A DNA stretch of 64,000 bases from Heliopora coerulea (Eukaryota > Cnidaria > Anthozoa > Scleralcyonacea > Helioporidae), in contig JASJOG010000121.1 in NCBI GenBank assembly GCA_030142905.1, forward strand, positions 297,001 through 361,000. Direction: 5' to 3'. This document shows positions 10,991-22,815 of this stretch, piece by piece (positions within the stretch are counted from its first letter, which is position 1; every line of letters begins with the position of its first letter). The notes under the pieces were generated by a model, which ran no database searches, was not told the DNA's origin, and saw nothing but the letters and a program-made list of their open reading frames with translations. Position numbers and translations under genes: made by a program.

Positions 10991-11519
10991 AGTTAATTGA
11001 GTTCTTTCCTTTTGTCTTCTTCTGTGTTAGTGTCCATTGAAGTTCCTTTGTCATTTTTAGGGTTGTTTGCTTCAGTTTTGCTTGTATGGTCCCATTGTGT
11101 GTTGTTAATTACTTGTGAAGTTGTGTTTTGTTTACGTATGACATTGTAACCTAAATAAGGGTGTTATTGAGTTTCATTTCATCAAGAAGTTTGTGTGTGT
11201 TATGTGAAATGTTGGTTGGTTGTGATCCAATATATTGTCCTTTGGGTTTGTTGTGTCAAGGATATTAGATGTGGTTAGTGCAAAATTGCTTAAAATCCAT
11301 AGGCAAGACCTTTGCCCTTTGGACCTAGCTATTGAGCACATGGTGTAAGATGTTTTAGTCGTTAAGTGAAATGTCAAACTACACAGTGTGGCGAGCTTGG
11401 ATTAGCTCTACCCTTTCCCTACGAGGTTTTTACTGATTATTTTGGTTTTGGAGCAGGTCATTGGAACCACGCTGGTATTGTCAGCAGAGCTGGTTTCCAC
11501 GATAGGCATGAAAAAAGTA
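10991..11519. other. No confident gene; contains a repeated 30-bp motif
   Basis: Only a degenerate open frame (11,377-11,174, -) is present. The block gagcaggtcattggaaccac at about 11,450 also occurs at about 9750 with one difference, suggesting shared repeat sequence on both sides of the 9.75-11.5 kb segment. Confidence 0.3.
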
Positions 11520-11830
11520 TAATTACAATAACATACATATAAATATACAAAAGATATAGTACAATTAGAGAATCTAAGCTAAGACTAATAGTAATATGCC
11601 TCACAATTGTTTACAAAACGCACGGTGTATATTTACAGGTTTTGTGTTTAAAAATGATGAGGAGCGATTTTTCTTTCAAAAGAGAGGCGTGTTTTACTTT
11701 CTCTTAGGTCAGTTGGTAAGGAGTTCCATAAGGCAGATCCATCGAACATAAGGCTTTTTTTCATACTGTTAGCATGAGGTTTCGGCAAACGAACTAAGCT
11801 GTGGCTATCACGAAGATCATAATTTATAAG

Positions 11831-13428
11831 TTAATTTTTGTAGGTAAATAGGTCATGGAGGCAACTTGGCCCCATCTTGTTTAATATTTTAAACATCATT
11901 GTTGCTTTAGCTTTGAACCACTGCATTTTTAAAGGTTCCCACTCCAAGGCATTTAAGGCAGTTTGCTGATTAGTTTCATTAGGCATATTTGTTATGATAT
12001 GTGCTGCTCGATTTTGAAGTTTTTGCAGGCGTTTCGATTGAGTCTCTCCAAAAACACTCCAAACTTCACAACAATAATTGAAATAGGGTTGAACTAATGC
12101 ATTAAATAAGTATTTTAGAGTATTCTGATCAGCGAATTCTTTTATTTGTTTTAAAGCATATAAACCGGATGAAACTTTTTTACAGATATTCTCTGTATTA
12201 ATTTTCCAAGATAAATTTTCATCAACAATCATGTCCAGAGCTTTGTATTGGGAAACTTGTTTTATTGGTTTGTTGTCAATAGTAATTTGTAATTGATAAT
12301 CACTAATTTTGTTGAGCATAGGTTTAGTTCCAATCAGAATAAATTCTGTTTTTGCCACATTCAAGCTGAGTTTATTTGCTACTAGCCATTTTTGCAATCT
12401 TTCCAAATCAGAATTCACTGCAACTTCAATATCATTGATTGACTCACCAGCTGCCGTAATGTTTGTATCATCAGCAAACAACCTGGATTTCATTTGTTTT
12501 AGACATGATGATAAATCATTAATATAAATTAAAAACAGCAAAGGTCCTAAAATGGAACCTTGGGGTACTCCACGTCTTATGCCACGTTTAGTTGAAATAA
12601 ATCCATTTATCTCACATTTTTGTGTTCATTCATATAGATAAGATTTAATTAGAGATAACACCTGGCCCCTGATACCATAATGTAGTAGTTTTTCTAACAG
12701 AATTTGATGATCAACGGTATCAAAGGCCTTGTTCAGGTCAATAAAAAATATTAAATTAAACAATTTCCTGTCCATATTTACATACCAATCATTGGTACAA
12801 TCTAAAAGAGCTGTAGCTGTGGAGTGATACTTACGAAAACCAAATTGGTGTTCTGAAAACAGGCTGTTTACTGCAAAGTATTCATATAGTTGGTTGTAAA
12901 TGATGCATTCCATAACTTTGCTAATGGCTGGAAGCACCGAAATAGGACGATGATTGTTAGGTAAATTTTGCTTGCCACTTTTAAACAGTGGGATTACTTT
13001 TGCAGTTTTCCAATCACTTGGAAATGTTGAAAGTGTAATTGCTTGATTAAAAATAAATGTCAATGAGCTACAAATTATTGGCGCAGCAATTTTAATAATT
13101 TTACTTGAAATTTTGTCAATACCCGTAGCCTTACAGGTTGAGAGTTTAGACAGTAGGTGACAAACACTATCTACAGTAACTGGCTTGAATGCAGTGAACT
13201 CGGATTTGGTTTCTTTTAAACACCGTTTAAAATGACTACTACTTGAATCAATTAAATTGTCGGCAAGGTTTGGCCTAATACTTGAAAAATATTCATTGAA
13301 ACTCTCTGCAATGTCTTTGGGATTACTCAACTTCTCCCCATTTATGTCTAGTTCATTCACTTTTGTTGGTCTACTTTGTTTACCCAGTAGATCATTTACA
13401 GACCTCCAAGCAGCTTTTGGATCATCTT
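11831..13428 (-). pseudogene. LINE copy 1 ORF2 reverse transcriptase
   Basis: The RT of a CR1/L2-type LINE, which primes cDNA synthesis at nicked target DNA. In one frame, with a single TGA at 12,628-12,626, it has KATGIDKISSKIIK (fingers), NNHRPISVLPAISKVME, EHQFGFRKYHSTATALL, FFIDLNKAFDTVDHQILL (motif A, catalytic Asp), [20 protein letters not shown] (motif B) and SRLFADDTNI (motif C, FADD). The C-terminus has the usual LYALKQIKEF and FNYCCEVW blocks. The segment between 13,428 and 13,360 shifts frame relative to the upstream linker. All catalytic residues are present, so only the stop and the frameshifts inactivate it. Confidence 0.75.
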
Positions 13429-14569
13429 TTAGAACCGATATTCTCTGAATAATATGTTTTTTTGGGTTGCCTTAATTGTGTGTTTGCAATATTTCTTGCT
13501 TTTTTTATAATCTTCCCATTCACTTTCGAATTTAGAAATTGTTGCCTTTCTTTTTAATTTGTCTCTTGTGTTTATTACTTGTTTTATATCACTTGTAACC
13601 TGATTGGGAGCATGTCTATCAAGGACCTCAAGAAATAATTGTTTCCAGATCTCGCAAATACTGTCTGTATTTTCTCCATAAAAATAAATATAGTCCCATG
13701 CCTGTACAGATAAGTCTTGAAGAAATTTATCTTCAATAATGTTTTCTAGGCTTTTTGGGGCAACATTAATCTTCCTTATTGCATAAATAAGACTGTGATC
13801 ACTCATTCCAGTATGAATAACACCACTACTTGAAATTTTTTTTTGGATGCTTTGTTATAAAATGGTCAATTAGTGTAGATGACATAGTTACCCTTGTAGG
13901 TTCACTAAATTCACTAATTAACTCAGACAATTTATATACCTCAAACAGTGATGCTAATTTCTTTGTTGAGTGATCAGAATTTAACTTCATAAGGTCACAA
14001 TTAAGATCACCCAGAAAATAAATTTCTTTATTTTCATAATCAATGATTTGCAACAATTGTTCAAGATGATCAAAAACTTCTGATGGTGCATCTGGTGGTC
14101 TATAAACTGTGAGAACCAGAAAAGGCCTGGTGTGAGGTTTATTTATTTCTAGGCAAACAGCTTCCATATCAGGTAGTATGATATCTTGTCGATTATGATA
14201 ATTGATGGTTTTACTTAGATAGATACAGACACCACCACCTTGCCTAGACCTATCCTTCCTAACAATATCATATCTGTCAATATTTACCATACCATCTGTT
14301 ATTGTAGAATCTAATCGAGTTTCATTAAGGGCAAAAATATCCAGAGATTTGCTAGATAGTGTTAACTTGACCTCATCAAATTTTTTTGGCAAGCTAAGAA
14401 TGTTCATAAATGCAAATTTAAAACCCCTCTTTTTAGAAAGAATATCGAGTTGGTTTGAAAAATTGCTGCTTGTGTTTATATCAATGTGATTTGACTCTGC
14501 ATCCTTCTGGCAACAAATGCCAGATAATTTTTCCATTCTAGTGGACCTGTTTTGGGTTTGCTCACCCAA
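13429..14569 (-). pseudogene. LINE copy 1 ORF2 AP-endonuclease and linker
   Basis: The N-terminal part of ORF2. The frame 14,569-13,826 is an EEP-family endonuclease: FAFMNILSLPKKFDEVK, IFALNETRLD (catalytic Glu), GGVCIYLSKTINY, LTVYRPPDAP and FLGDLNCDL (Asp-Asn pair). It nicks the target so that RT can prime. A T-run near 13,835 (minus-strand A-run) shifts the frame before GMSDHSLIYAIRK (catalytic His), and 13,806-13,429 continues as a linker. The start overlaps the end of ORF1 by about 94 bases, which may reflect linked translation of the two ORFs or decay of ORF1. Confidence 0.7.
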
Positions 14570-15268
14570 AAAAACTGGTTTGAATGACTCTGAAATTCAG
14601 ACCTGATAGTTTTCAGGTAGTCACAAAATGCTTTGCCAAGTTTACTATTACCATGGTGATTCAAGTGTAAATTTGAACCATTTAATTGATCTCTACTGAT
14701 GTCACTGTTATCAATGAATGAAGCATTGTGTGTTTTACTCAGATCATGGAGTAAATTGTTATAATCTACAATCTTAGAGTGAGGCACTTTATTGTCATAC
14801 CTGTTGACAACACTGGATACAGCAACATGTGCTGATCTTGCTTTAACAGCTACAATGAGGTCTTCCATTTCCTTGGCCACTTCATCCGATTTACCAGACA
14901 CTAGATCATTGGTGCTCACATGAAGAATAGCGCCATGAAGTTGTTTATTGTCGTTATTTTCGATTATTTGTTGAAATGCCTCTTTTACTCTAGAAACTTT
15001 TGCTCCACGCAGTGTTTGGCAGGCAACTTTGGTTTGGGCAGCATGGGAGAGTTTAGCTGTGTTGGTATTTTTCATCATTGAATCACCTATTACAAGAATA
15101 TTCATTTTTACTTGATTTGTTGAATTTCTGATGTTTGCTCATTTGTTTTGGTTGTTTATTTGGTTGTACTGGCTGGGGTGATGGAAAGGAGGTGTAGCTG
15201 TGAATGTCAGTTGACTGATGAACAGTTGATTCTTCTGTTTCTTGACTTTCTTCAGGTTGCAGTGCCAC
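14476..15268 (-). CDS. LINE copy 1 ORF1 with SGNH/GDSL esterase domain
   Basis: Known CR1/L2 LINEs carry an SGNH-hydrolase (esterase) domain in ORF1 whose role in the element is unsettled. Here MNILVIGDSMMKNTN at 15,105 is block I with the Ser nucleophile in GDS, ILHVSTNDL is the block III Asn, and GSNLHLNHHGNSKLG carries the C-terminal His. Upstream, 15,268-15,083 encodes a Gln/Ser/Pro-rich leader of about 60 residues in a different frame, overlapping the esterase frame by 23 bases. The reading is cut short on the 5' side by an abutting PLE fragment at about 15,287, so the coiled-coil N-terminus expected of a full ORF1 is missing. Confidence 0.65.
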
Positions 15269-15286
15269 ATCGTCTAATAATATAAA

Positions 15287-15560
15287 TCAATTTGAAGTTG
15301 AGATGGCCTTTTCAACTACAACTTCTGGTTGGTGATTCATGACATGATTTCTTTTGTCCACGATAACGACACCATTACCTTTATCGGGCTTCGAAATAAT
15401 AATGTCATTGTCGTTGCGAAGGGATTTTATTATTTGAAACTCTTCGTCAGAGAAAATAAAACTTGGTGGGTGGTAACTTTTGTATCCAGAAAGAGCGATA
15501 TTTTTTAGGCGGGTTTTAAGTAGGTCTTCATCAAAGCCAGATTTGGGATAAATTGGTTCT
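15287..15560 (-). pseudogene. PLE-B fragment (RT fingers)
   Basis: A short Penelope fragment: KSGFDEDLLKTRLKNIALSG, PPSFIFSDEEFQIIKSLRND and ISKPDKGNGVVIVDKRNHV. These are the conserved blocks at the start of the RT fingers and are close to the PLE-B copy at 19,030-19,230. The frame then continues into unrelated LINE sequence upstream, so the boundary is a fusion of two decayed elements rather than a gene. Confidence 0.6.
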
Positions 15561-16330
15561 TGTGTGAGTTTGTGATAAAGCATCTCGAAGGGTATTTGTG
15601 TGAGTATTTGAAAGATATTTGCCGACTTCCTCATACCCTTCGAGATGATTTCTTTCATGCACAACAGCCCACTCACTCTGCTTCACATCAAGAATCACTT
15701 TGATATTTAAAGTGTCCTGTGCAATTTGTACCACTTCAGCTTTTAGTGGCTCTAGCTTGTTGGCCATCTCGTTAACTTTCTTCATTATTGTCAGGACGTC
15801 TTTGACTTCGATCACTATGTGAGATGCTTCCTTGCTGATTTTCAATTAGTTTATTAATCAGATTGTTAATGTTCAATATTTCCTGCTTCATGTTCTTTAT
15901 TTCTGACTTGTTCTGTAAACATTTTCAACAAGTTTCTCCTCGAAGCTGTCCCTCTTCTTTTCGCACATGTTTGGTGCCATTATCTGACTTCGCATCTTCG
16001 GATGAACATACGACCACAGTGTATATATCCAAAATGTGGTTGAAGTGGCAGTTCGCGTCTTTCATAATTGTTATTTTCTTTCTGTTTGGTCCATGCCATT
16101 TGAGTTTTTTATATCTTTGTTGATGAATAGTTTAGTTTTGCCTCCCAGAGACGACCACTTCCCTGGTGACAGCTTCAGCTCTTCATCAATAAACGGTTTT
16201 AGCTCCTCAAGGTTGCCATGCCAAGTCAGTTCACCATCAACACTTCATAAGAATCGATTTACTGAAGATAATTTTACCTTATTCTTGGTATTTCTAGTAC
16301 CAGGAAGGCTAGATTTAGGGCTAATGTAGG
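15531..16330 (-). pseudogene. LINE ORF1 N-terminal fragment
   Basis: In broken frames, about 16,230-16,070 reads LTWHGNLEELKPFIDEELKL and SPGKWSSLGGKTKLFINKDI. This is a block typical of the N-terminal domain of invertebrate CR1/L2-type ORF1 proteins. It is followed by a coiled coil (VLTIMKKVNEMANKLEPLKA, about 15,790). The SGNH part is absent. The fragment points the same way as LINE copy 1 and could be its displaced 5' portion, separated by the PLE-B fragment. Confidence 0.45.
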
Positions 16331-16379
16331 AGCACACAGAATTTAAACCACCCACCATATTATGTGGGGTGTAGTTGGG

Positions 16380-16860
16380 AGTGAAAATGTACAGCAAATG
16401 CAAAAACAATGGTTAAGAAGAGAGTATATTAAGCCTTTCTTGTAGGTGAATGGAATAAAAGAATTAAAATTAGTCAGTAGACCAGTAAATGTAGGTTTAC
16501 AGTAGACAGAAGTTAGGAAGGTGCCAGCAGAGCAGTTAATAAAAATATCAAGAAAATTAATAGACTCATTCTCATATTCAAAAGTAAAATTGTTATTATT
16601 AAGCTAATTAAGAAATGGCAGAACATGATCATGAAGAATGAAACGAGACAAAACAATCATCAACATAATGATGATAATATAAAGGTTTAAAATCAGAAGG
16701 ACAATTATTTAACCATGTAGATTCATGACTGCAAAGAAAAATATTGGCAAACAAGGGACCAAACAAAGGCAAGCCCATAGCCAAACCATCAATTTGGTCA
16801 TACATACACAGAGCCATCAAAAAGGAAATGACAGTTCTTAACTGCTAAATGAAGAGTTTG
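16380..16860 (-). pseudogene. PLE-A copy 3, RT motif B/C fragment
   Basis: Minus-strand fragment with MGLPLFGPLFANIFLCSHES (motif B, with one extra residue) and YYHHYVDDCFVSFHSS (motif C). It is nearly identical to the homologous part of copy 1 around 2200-2700. At 16,860 it meets PLE-A copy 4 on the opposite strand, forming an inverted junction. Confidence 0.6.
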
Positions 16861-16864
16861 CCAA

Positions 16865-18345
16865 GGGTTTGAACTTTTCTATATTGCCAAAGAAGCTAAA
16901 CTACTGCAAGTTACTGTACAAAAGATGGGTAGTTTTAGAAGCTACCATTCTCCAAACTCTGTATTTTCTGAGGATGATCTAAGAATATTAAAGACTTCAA
17001 AAGAGGACTTGAACATTTCTATTATCAACCCAGACAAAAGGTAATGGATTAGTCATTCTTGATAAATTGGAATACAACCAGAAAATTATGGATATTCTGA
17101 ATAATTCTGACAAATTTGAGAAGCTTGATGGTGATCCACACAAAATTACCATTGAACACAAAAATCATATGAAGAACTCTCTTCAACAACTGAAAAAAGA
17201 GAATGTTATTGATGCTACTCTCTACTCCAGTCTAAGACCAAATGGATCTCATTTGGGTATTCTGTATGGACTTCCGAAGGTGCACAAGCTTAACATTCCA
17301 CTTAGACCTATATTTTCCTCCATTAACTCAAGCTCTTATGATATTGTTAAGTACTAAGTTTCCCTTCTTTGTCCCTTTTCCACCAATCAATACTTCATCA
17401 ATGATTAATTTTCTTTTCTCCAAGAACTACATTCTTTAGATTTAAACACAGACAATGTATTTATGGATAGCTTTTATATAACTTATCCCTTTATTATCAC
17501 TGACATTACTATCCAACAGCTCTTTAATACTAGTACTCACTTTCAAGGCTTTTCCATTCCTAACTTTTGTAAACTTCTTAATTTAGCAGTTAAGAACTGT
17601 CATTTACTTTTTAATGGCTCTGTGTATGACCAAATTGATGGTGTGGCTATGTGCCTGCCTTTAGGTCACTTGTTCGCCAATATTTTTCTTTGCAGTCATG
17701 AATCTACCTGGTAAAATAATTGTCCTTCTCATTTTAAACCTTTGTATTATCGTCATTACATTGATGATTGTTTTGTCTTGTTACATTCTTCCAATCATGA
17801 TCTGCCATTTCTTTATTAGGTTAATTCACAGCATGATATCAATTTTACTTTTGAATACAAGAATAATGAATCTATTAATTTTCTTGATATTCTTATTAAC
17901 TGCTCTGCTGGCACCTTCCTAACTTCTGTCTACCATAAACCTATATTTACCAGTCTACTGACTAATTTTAATTCTTTTATTCCATTCACCTACAAGAAAG
18001 GATTAATATACTCTCTTCTTAACAATTGTTTTCTCATTTGCTGTACATATCCTACATTTCTTTGTGAACTCGAGAAGCTTAAAAGTATTTTCATGTCTAA
18101 TGCTTTTCCTGCAAGACTTATCGATAGCTGCTTTAATTCGTATTTTCACAAAGTTTCTTCACCTTTACCTAAACATCTCATTTATTTCTCTTTACCATTT
18201 ACTGGCCCAAACTCAATTAAGAAAACTCTTCTCATCTGCCTTTCCCCATGTCACTATTTGCTTTGTCCCTTGTCCTACTCCTTTCTTTTAAGGAATGGAT
18301 TCCCACATGTGAGTCTCAGACCAGTGGCAATGGATGAACCAGGTG
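16865..18345 (+). pseudogene. PLE-A copy 4 polyprotein: fingers, RT and start of GIY-YIG
   Basis: Blocks in order: AKGLNFSILPKKLNY, KGNGLVILDKLEYNQKIM, HLGILYGLPKVHKLNIPLRP (about 17,250-17,310), LFNTSTHFQGF, DGVAMCLPLGHLFANIFL (motif B, about 17,637), HYIDDCFVL (motif C) and FTSVYHKPIFTSLL. The last part, at 18,090-18,300, reads MSNAFPARLIDSCFNSYFHK. Frame changes occur near 17,030, 17,340 and 17,700, and stops are present throughout. It shows the target-site region of the BEL insertion in PLE-A copy 1 uninterrupted. Confidence 0.65.
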
Positions 18346-18600
18346 GAAAGCGTAATCTTGTAAGGAATATCAAAGCCCAGCATATAATTTTGAATAAACC
18401 CATAATAATATATAATCTATTTTTACCACAATTTTGAAAAATCAATACAATGATGGTGCACTTGCAACATTCTGCAAGTTTCGATGCATTGAGCTGAAGC
18501 TCAGTAAAGCTAAACTGGACCTTTCCTTCCTGAAAAACTGTAAACACCTTGGAGATTTTCCCCGTTTTTTAAATTTCAAGGTTGCAAATCGCTGACTTCA

Positions 18601-20760
18601 GAATTTTGGTGCTTACCGCCAGTGCCAATGCAAGCTTCTTGATGAAGAAATCTGAAACAAACAATTCTGCATCCGTGAACTCTCTTCTGATTCAAACCGA
18701 TTACATTCCGAACTGGGCAAACTGGTATCCTCGTTGGACCTTTTACATTTAAAATCCCTCTCCGATTCTGAAAACACCAAAAAACTTAGCCAACATGAAA
18801 AAATTCAACAAAAGAAACTGTTTCAACTAGGCACAAATGCTTCAAGTACATCAATTATTGAGCCGGATAAAGTCATCTTTAACCATTCCAGCCAAACACT
18901 GACTGAGCAAGAAAAATCCATACTTGCCAAAGGACTAAACTTCTTGATTCCTCCTAAAACCTTAAACTATTGTGACTTCTTAATCCTGTTCGAACTTCTC
19001 CACCGACAAATACAACATGAGACTATCTACCCCAAATCTGTGTGTGACCAGGATTTCATTAAAACTAAATTAAAAGATATAGCACTTTCTGGCTGCCGTA
19101 ACTATACCCCACCTCCGTTCATTTTCTCAGACGAAGAATTAAAAATACTAAAATGTCTTCAAAACGACAACTCTACCTTCATCATTAAACCCAACAAAGG
19201 CAATGGTGTCGTCGTCATTGATCAAACTGACTACTGTAACAAAATGGCCACTATACTCAATGACTCCGCAAAATTTGCTCCAATCCACAATGACCTGATC
19301 AAGACCACCTTGAAACGAGAAAATGAAGTCAGAACCTTTCTACGTGAATTGAAGAACTCCAATGTCATCAATGAGGAACTTTTTAAATCATTAGCACCGA
19401 CTGGTTCTTGACCCGGCACGCTATATGGATTACCTAAGGTACATAAGTTAAATATTCCACTTAGACCTATACTTTCTTCTATTGGCACCCACTCATAATC
19501 TCGCTAAATTTCTTTGCCCTATTTCCTTTAGTCCATACACTACCACTGATTCATCTTCATTTCTACAAGATTTATTTTAACTGAGCTTTGATAATAATAA
19601 TGTCACCATGGCTAGTTTTGATATTAGCTCACTTTTTACAAACATACTGTTGGATAAAACCATTGAAATTATCCTTAACCAGCTTTTCCATAACAATATT
19701 CATTTCCAAAATTTTACTCACAAACAATTTAAAGAGCTACTAAATTTAACTGTCAAAAATTGTCACTTTATATTTAGCGGAAAATTTTATGAACAACGTG
19801 ATGGTTTTGCTATGGGTTCCCCACTAGGTCCCCTTTTCGCCAACATTTTTCTTTCCTTTCATGAAACTAATTGGCTACTAAATTATTGTCCCCCTCAATT
19901 TAAACTGCTTTATTATTGACGCTATGTTGACAACTCTTTTTATTTATTTCGATCCCGCTATCATATTTTACCTTTTTTGCATTACCTGAATTGTAAACAT
20001 CCGAATATACAATTTACACATGAAATCGAAAAAGATAACTCTCTTTCCTTCCTCAACATTCAAATCAAACGCTCCGATGATAAATTTTCTTCTTCTGTTT
20101 ATTGTAAACCGACTTTTACTGGATTGTTTACAAATTTTGAGAGTTCTATTCCACTTGTATATAAGAAAGGCTTAATTGTAACTTTGCTTTTTTATTATTT
20201 TAATCTCTGTTATTCTTATACCATCTTTTGTGAAGAACTAGAGAAATTTAAAAGTATTATGATTTGGAATGGTTATCCTATCAAATTCTTAGATAATTGT
20301 TTTTGCAATTTTTTCGATAAAATTTTCTGCCCAGCTTCTACAACAACCTCGGTACCTAAATGTATTATTTTCTTTATTCTACCATTTACCAGTCAACATT
20401 CTCTTCAGATTCACAAACAACTTGCCAAACTTTTTGCTTTTGCTTTCCCTCAAATTCAGCTTCGAGTCATATTTAAACCTATTTGATGTCTTTCAAGTTT
20501 TTTCCATTTTAAAGATCAAATTCCTCTTGCACTAAGATCTCGCATAGTTTACAAATTCAAGTGTCAATGCTGTGAGTCATTGTATATAGGTGAAAGTATT
20601 TGCCATTTTACACGCGTGTGTTTCTGAACACATGGGAGTTTCTGGTTACATGGGAAAGTCTATCTCCATCACCACTTTATCTGCTGTTTTAACACACCAC
20701 AGACAGACTGGCCACCCTGTTTCTTTGACTGATTTTTCTATTCTAAGCTCCTGTTCTAAT
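18601..20760 (+). pseudogene. PLE-B polyprotein (N-terminal domain, RT, GIY-YIG)
   Basis: The 225-codon frame 18,734-19,411 holds PDKVIFNHSSQTLTEQEKSI, FIFSDEELKILKCLQNDNS and KPNKGNGVVVIDQTDY (RT fingers). After a TGA at 19,409, LPKVHKLNIPLRPIL continues in the same frame. A frameshift leads to MASFDISSLFTNILL (19,608, motif A) and GFAMGSPLGPLFANIFL (motif B). Motif C reads YY-stop-RYVDNSF, so the second catalytic Asp is Asn. The frame 19,977-20,486 is the thumb and linker, and at about 20,570 CESLYIGESICHF resembles the GIY-YIG-like block. Stops and the motif C change make it inactive. Confidence 0.65.
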
Positions 20761-20784
20761 TTTTAACTCCTTCTCAGAAAGAGT

Positions 20785-20880
20785 AATAATAATAATAATA
20801 ATAACTTTATTTAACGAGGGTAAAATACTTTACAGTTAAAACTGATAAACTAGTCTACTTATTAATATGATAAATCCTTT
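20785..20880 (+). repeat. (AAT)n-headed short repeat in PLE-B 3' region
   Basis: Seven AAT units followed by aactttatttaacgagggt and about 60 further bases interrupt the PLE-B 3' region. An AAT-rich start with a fixed continuation looks like the end of a short retroposon or MITE, but no target duplication is clear. Confidence 0.4.
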
Positions 20881-21789
20881 GCTCAACACCAAGATCAGTT
20901 CCCTTCCTTTAACCTTGTTCTAACTGTTAATTTTTTTTCCCTGTTATATGTTTCTTCTGACACATACACACCTGGATTCACTCATGCATATACTTTATCA
21001 CACACTTAATTATTCACTGGTTTTCACCACTACCAGTCTTTCTGTTAATTACTTCCTGTCATTGTAAATAGAATATTATATAGTCGAGAACACCTTGTAA
21101 ATTTATCACTTACTCTGAAGATGTTGCAGGACTGGCAATGAAATGTTAGTTAAATTAAGAATACTTTTCAATAACTTGTGTCTATATTATTATGGGTTTA
21201 TTCAAAATTATATGCTGGGCTTTGATATTCCTAACAAGATTAGTCTCAGACCATCTGGGAATCTCTGCCCTTAGTGGAAAGAAACAGAAATGTACCTCTA
21301 CAGACATTCTCTCACACCACACTGATGCTGAACACTCCATCTCATTTGATGATTTTAAAATTACCAGCTCTTCTTACTGAGTCTGATTTACTTTTACAGG
21401 AAAGTTTACTTATCTCAAAACTAAAGCCCTCTTTAAATGCCAACATGGGCTCAGCTCCACTTTTCCTGTTTTGATTCATCTCTGTTTTTACTCGAACTTT
21501 TTATGGTCTGTCAACCTATCGTCAGTCAGTGTAATATTTTTATTCTTTCATTCTATTTGTTATCACATGTGTTAGCATTTGCCTGTCACTACATAATTAG
21601 CATGTTTATTTATTATCTCTGAAGATGTTGCAAGCTTCATGACAACACATTGGATCAATTAAAAAATTTTGAAATTTACTTGTCACTTTTCTATTTAAAA
21701 TGCCTATCCTTCATATTATATGCTGGCCTCTGATATTTGTTGCACATTTAAGATTCTCGCCTGGTGATTCTGTCACAGATAACAAAGAG

Positions 21790-22815
21790 AAAATAATGCA
21801 ATAACAGTAGTTAAACTAAGTCCCTGGTTTAAATGCACAAATCAGACACTAATAGATCTGTTGATTCTAAACAGCTTTCACGGTATGTTGCAGTCCATTT
21901 GCTTAATGATTTGTTTTAAGGTGGCAATTAATAAAATTTTCACGTTTTCATCACTGAGTTGATGCTAATAACTTTATAGTATAACATATTTTTATATTGA
22001 AAATCTCCTTTAAACAACACCAATGGAAACTACAGTGCTTTTTGTTCTTTACTTTACCTCATATGGGGGGCAGCTGCCCTCCCAGAGGTAATCCACACCA
22101 GTGTTTGTTTTCTTTCAAATCAGATAATTTGTTTGCAGACAGTAGCATGGAATCTCATTCCTCTTCATTCCAGTGAACTATGCAAAGCCTTTTTAGAGTT
22201 CAATGATTCATTCTAGTCCCCAGAACCGTTCTTCTCAATTATTTTGCTTGCACTCCATACATGGTCCAGCAGCAAGTAGAGTCCTGGAACCAGTTGATGG
22301 TAGGCTGAACGAGCTGGAAGTTCATTGAACTTCTCACTTGAAATCAGAGGTTATAATACCAATAATCAGGATGTCATCATAAAGAGGCTGGTCATCCATC
22401 AAAAGTAAAGAAACTGCTCTAAATCTATATTCTTGCTACTTTTTCATCAAAAGGGCCCACAAGTACTAGGTAAATAAGGATTATAAAGAAACACAAATAC
22501 TGTGTATAGTAATTCATGCACAATCATGTGATTTTCGGGCCTCCAGAGCCCAGCTGCTAGTCAGTCAAAAGTGGTAGTTCCCTGCTCCAACCAGGGCCAG
22601 TTGTATCTGGTGTTGATGACCTTAACATGAACACAACTAATAAACAGGCATGTAACACAATGTCATTGTCGATCCTGATGACCCTGCAGAATATGTTAGG
22701 TAAGCGTTTATCAGATGATGGCAAATTCAAACTGTTGACTTCAAGGTTCAAATTTCCTGACAATTTTAATTTTCCTGCAACTTTTACCCACTCTGGATTG
22801 CTAGCAGGCCACGTT
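21790..22815. other. No recognisable gene
   Basis: About 1 kb between the PLE-A 3' end and the hAT relic, with no coding similarity visible on either strand. The 5' end of the following hAT element should lie here, but no terminus complementary to its presumed right end (ctagctatggccctg) was found. Confidence 0.4.

Larger units (their letters stand above)
11520..15280 (-). mobile_element. L2/CR1-type LINE copy 1 (best preserved)
   Basis: A 3.8-kb non-LTR retrotransposon in minus orientation with an SGNH-esterase ORF1 tail, an AP-endonuclease and a reverse transcriptase in the order expected for CR1/L2 LINEs. Only a few frameshifts and one in-frame stop interrupt ORF2, so it is much younger than most elements here. 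Its 5' end merges with a PLE fragment near 15,287, and its 3' end is placed near 11,520 by the loss of coding similarity. Confidence 0.65.
18355..21240 (+). mobile_element. PLE-B, flanked by a 57-bp inverted repeat
   Basis: A second, distinct Penelope-like family inserted in PLE-A copy 4. Outer sequences 18,355-18,411 and 21,184-21,240 are reverse complements with one mismatch over about 57 bp, and contain gcccagcatataattttgaa. Inside are an N-terminal region, an RT and a GIY-YIG-like block in plus orientation, followed by a 3' end with ctctgaagatgttgcaggac near 21,114. An (AAT)n-headed repeat interrupts the 3' region at 20,785. Confidence 0.65.
16865..21760 (+). mobile_element. PLE-A copy 4, split by PLE-B
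   Basis: Plus-strand Penelope-like element in two parts, 16,865-18,345 and 21,241-21,760. The block gtctcagacca occurs at the end of the first part and again at the start of the second, where coding for the tail (GISALSGKKQK, HSISFDDFKI) resumes. The 3' end contains ctctgaagatgttgcaagc and a tatgctggcctctgatattt block. It is followed directly by a PLE 5'-start block (cctggtgattctgtcac, about 21,763), again a head-to-tail arrangement. Confidence 0.65.
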
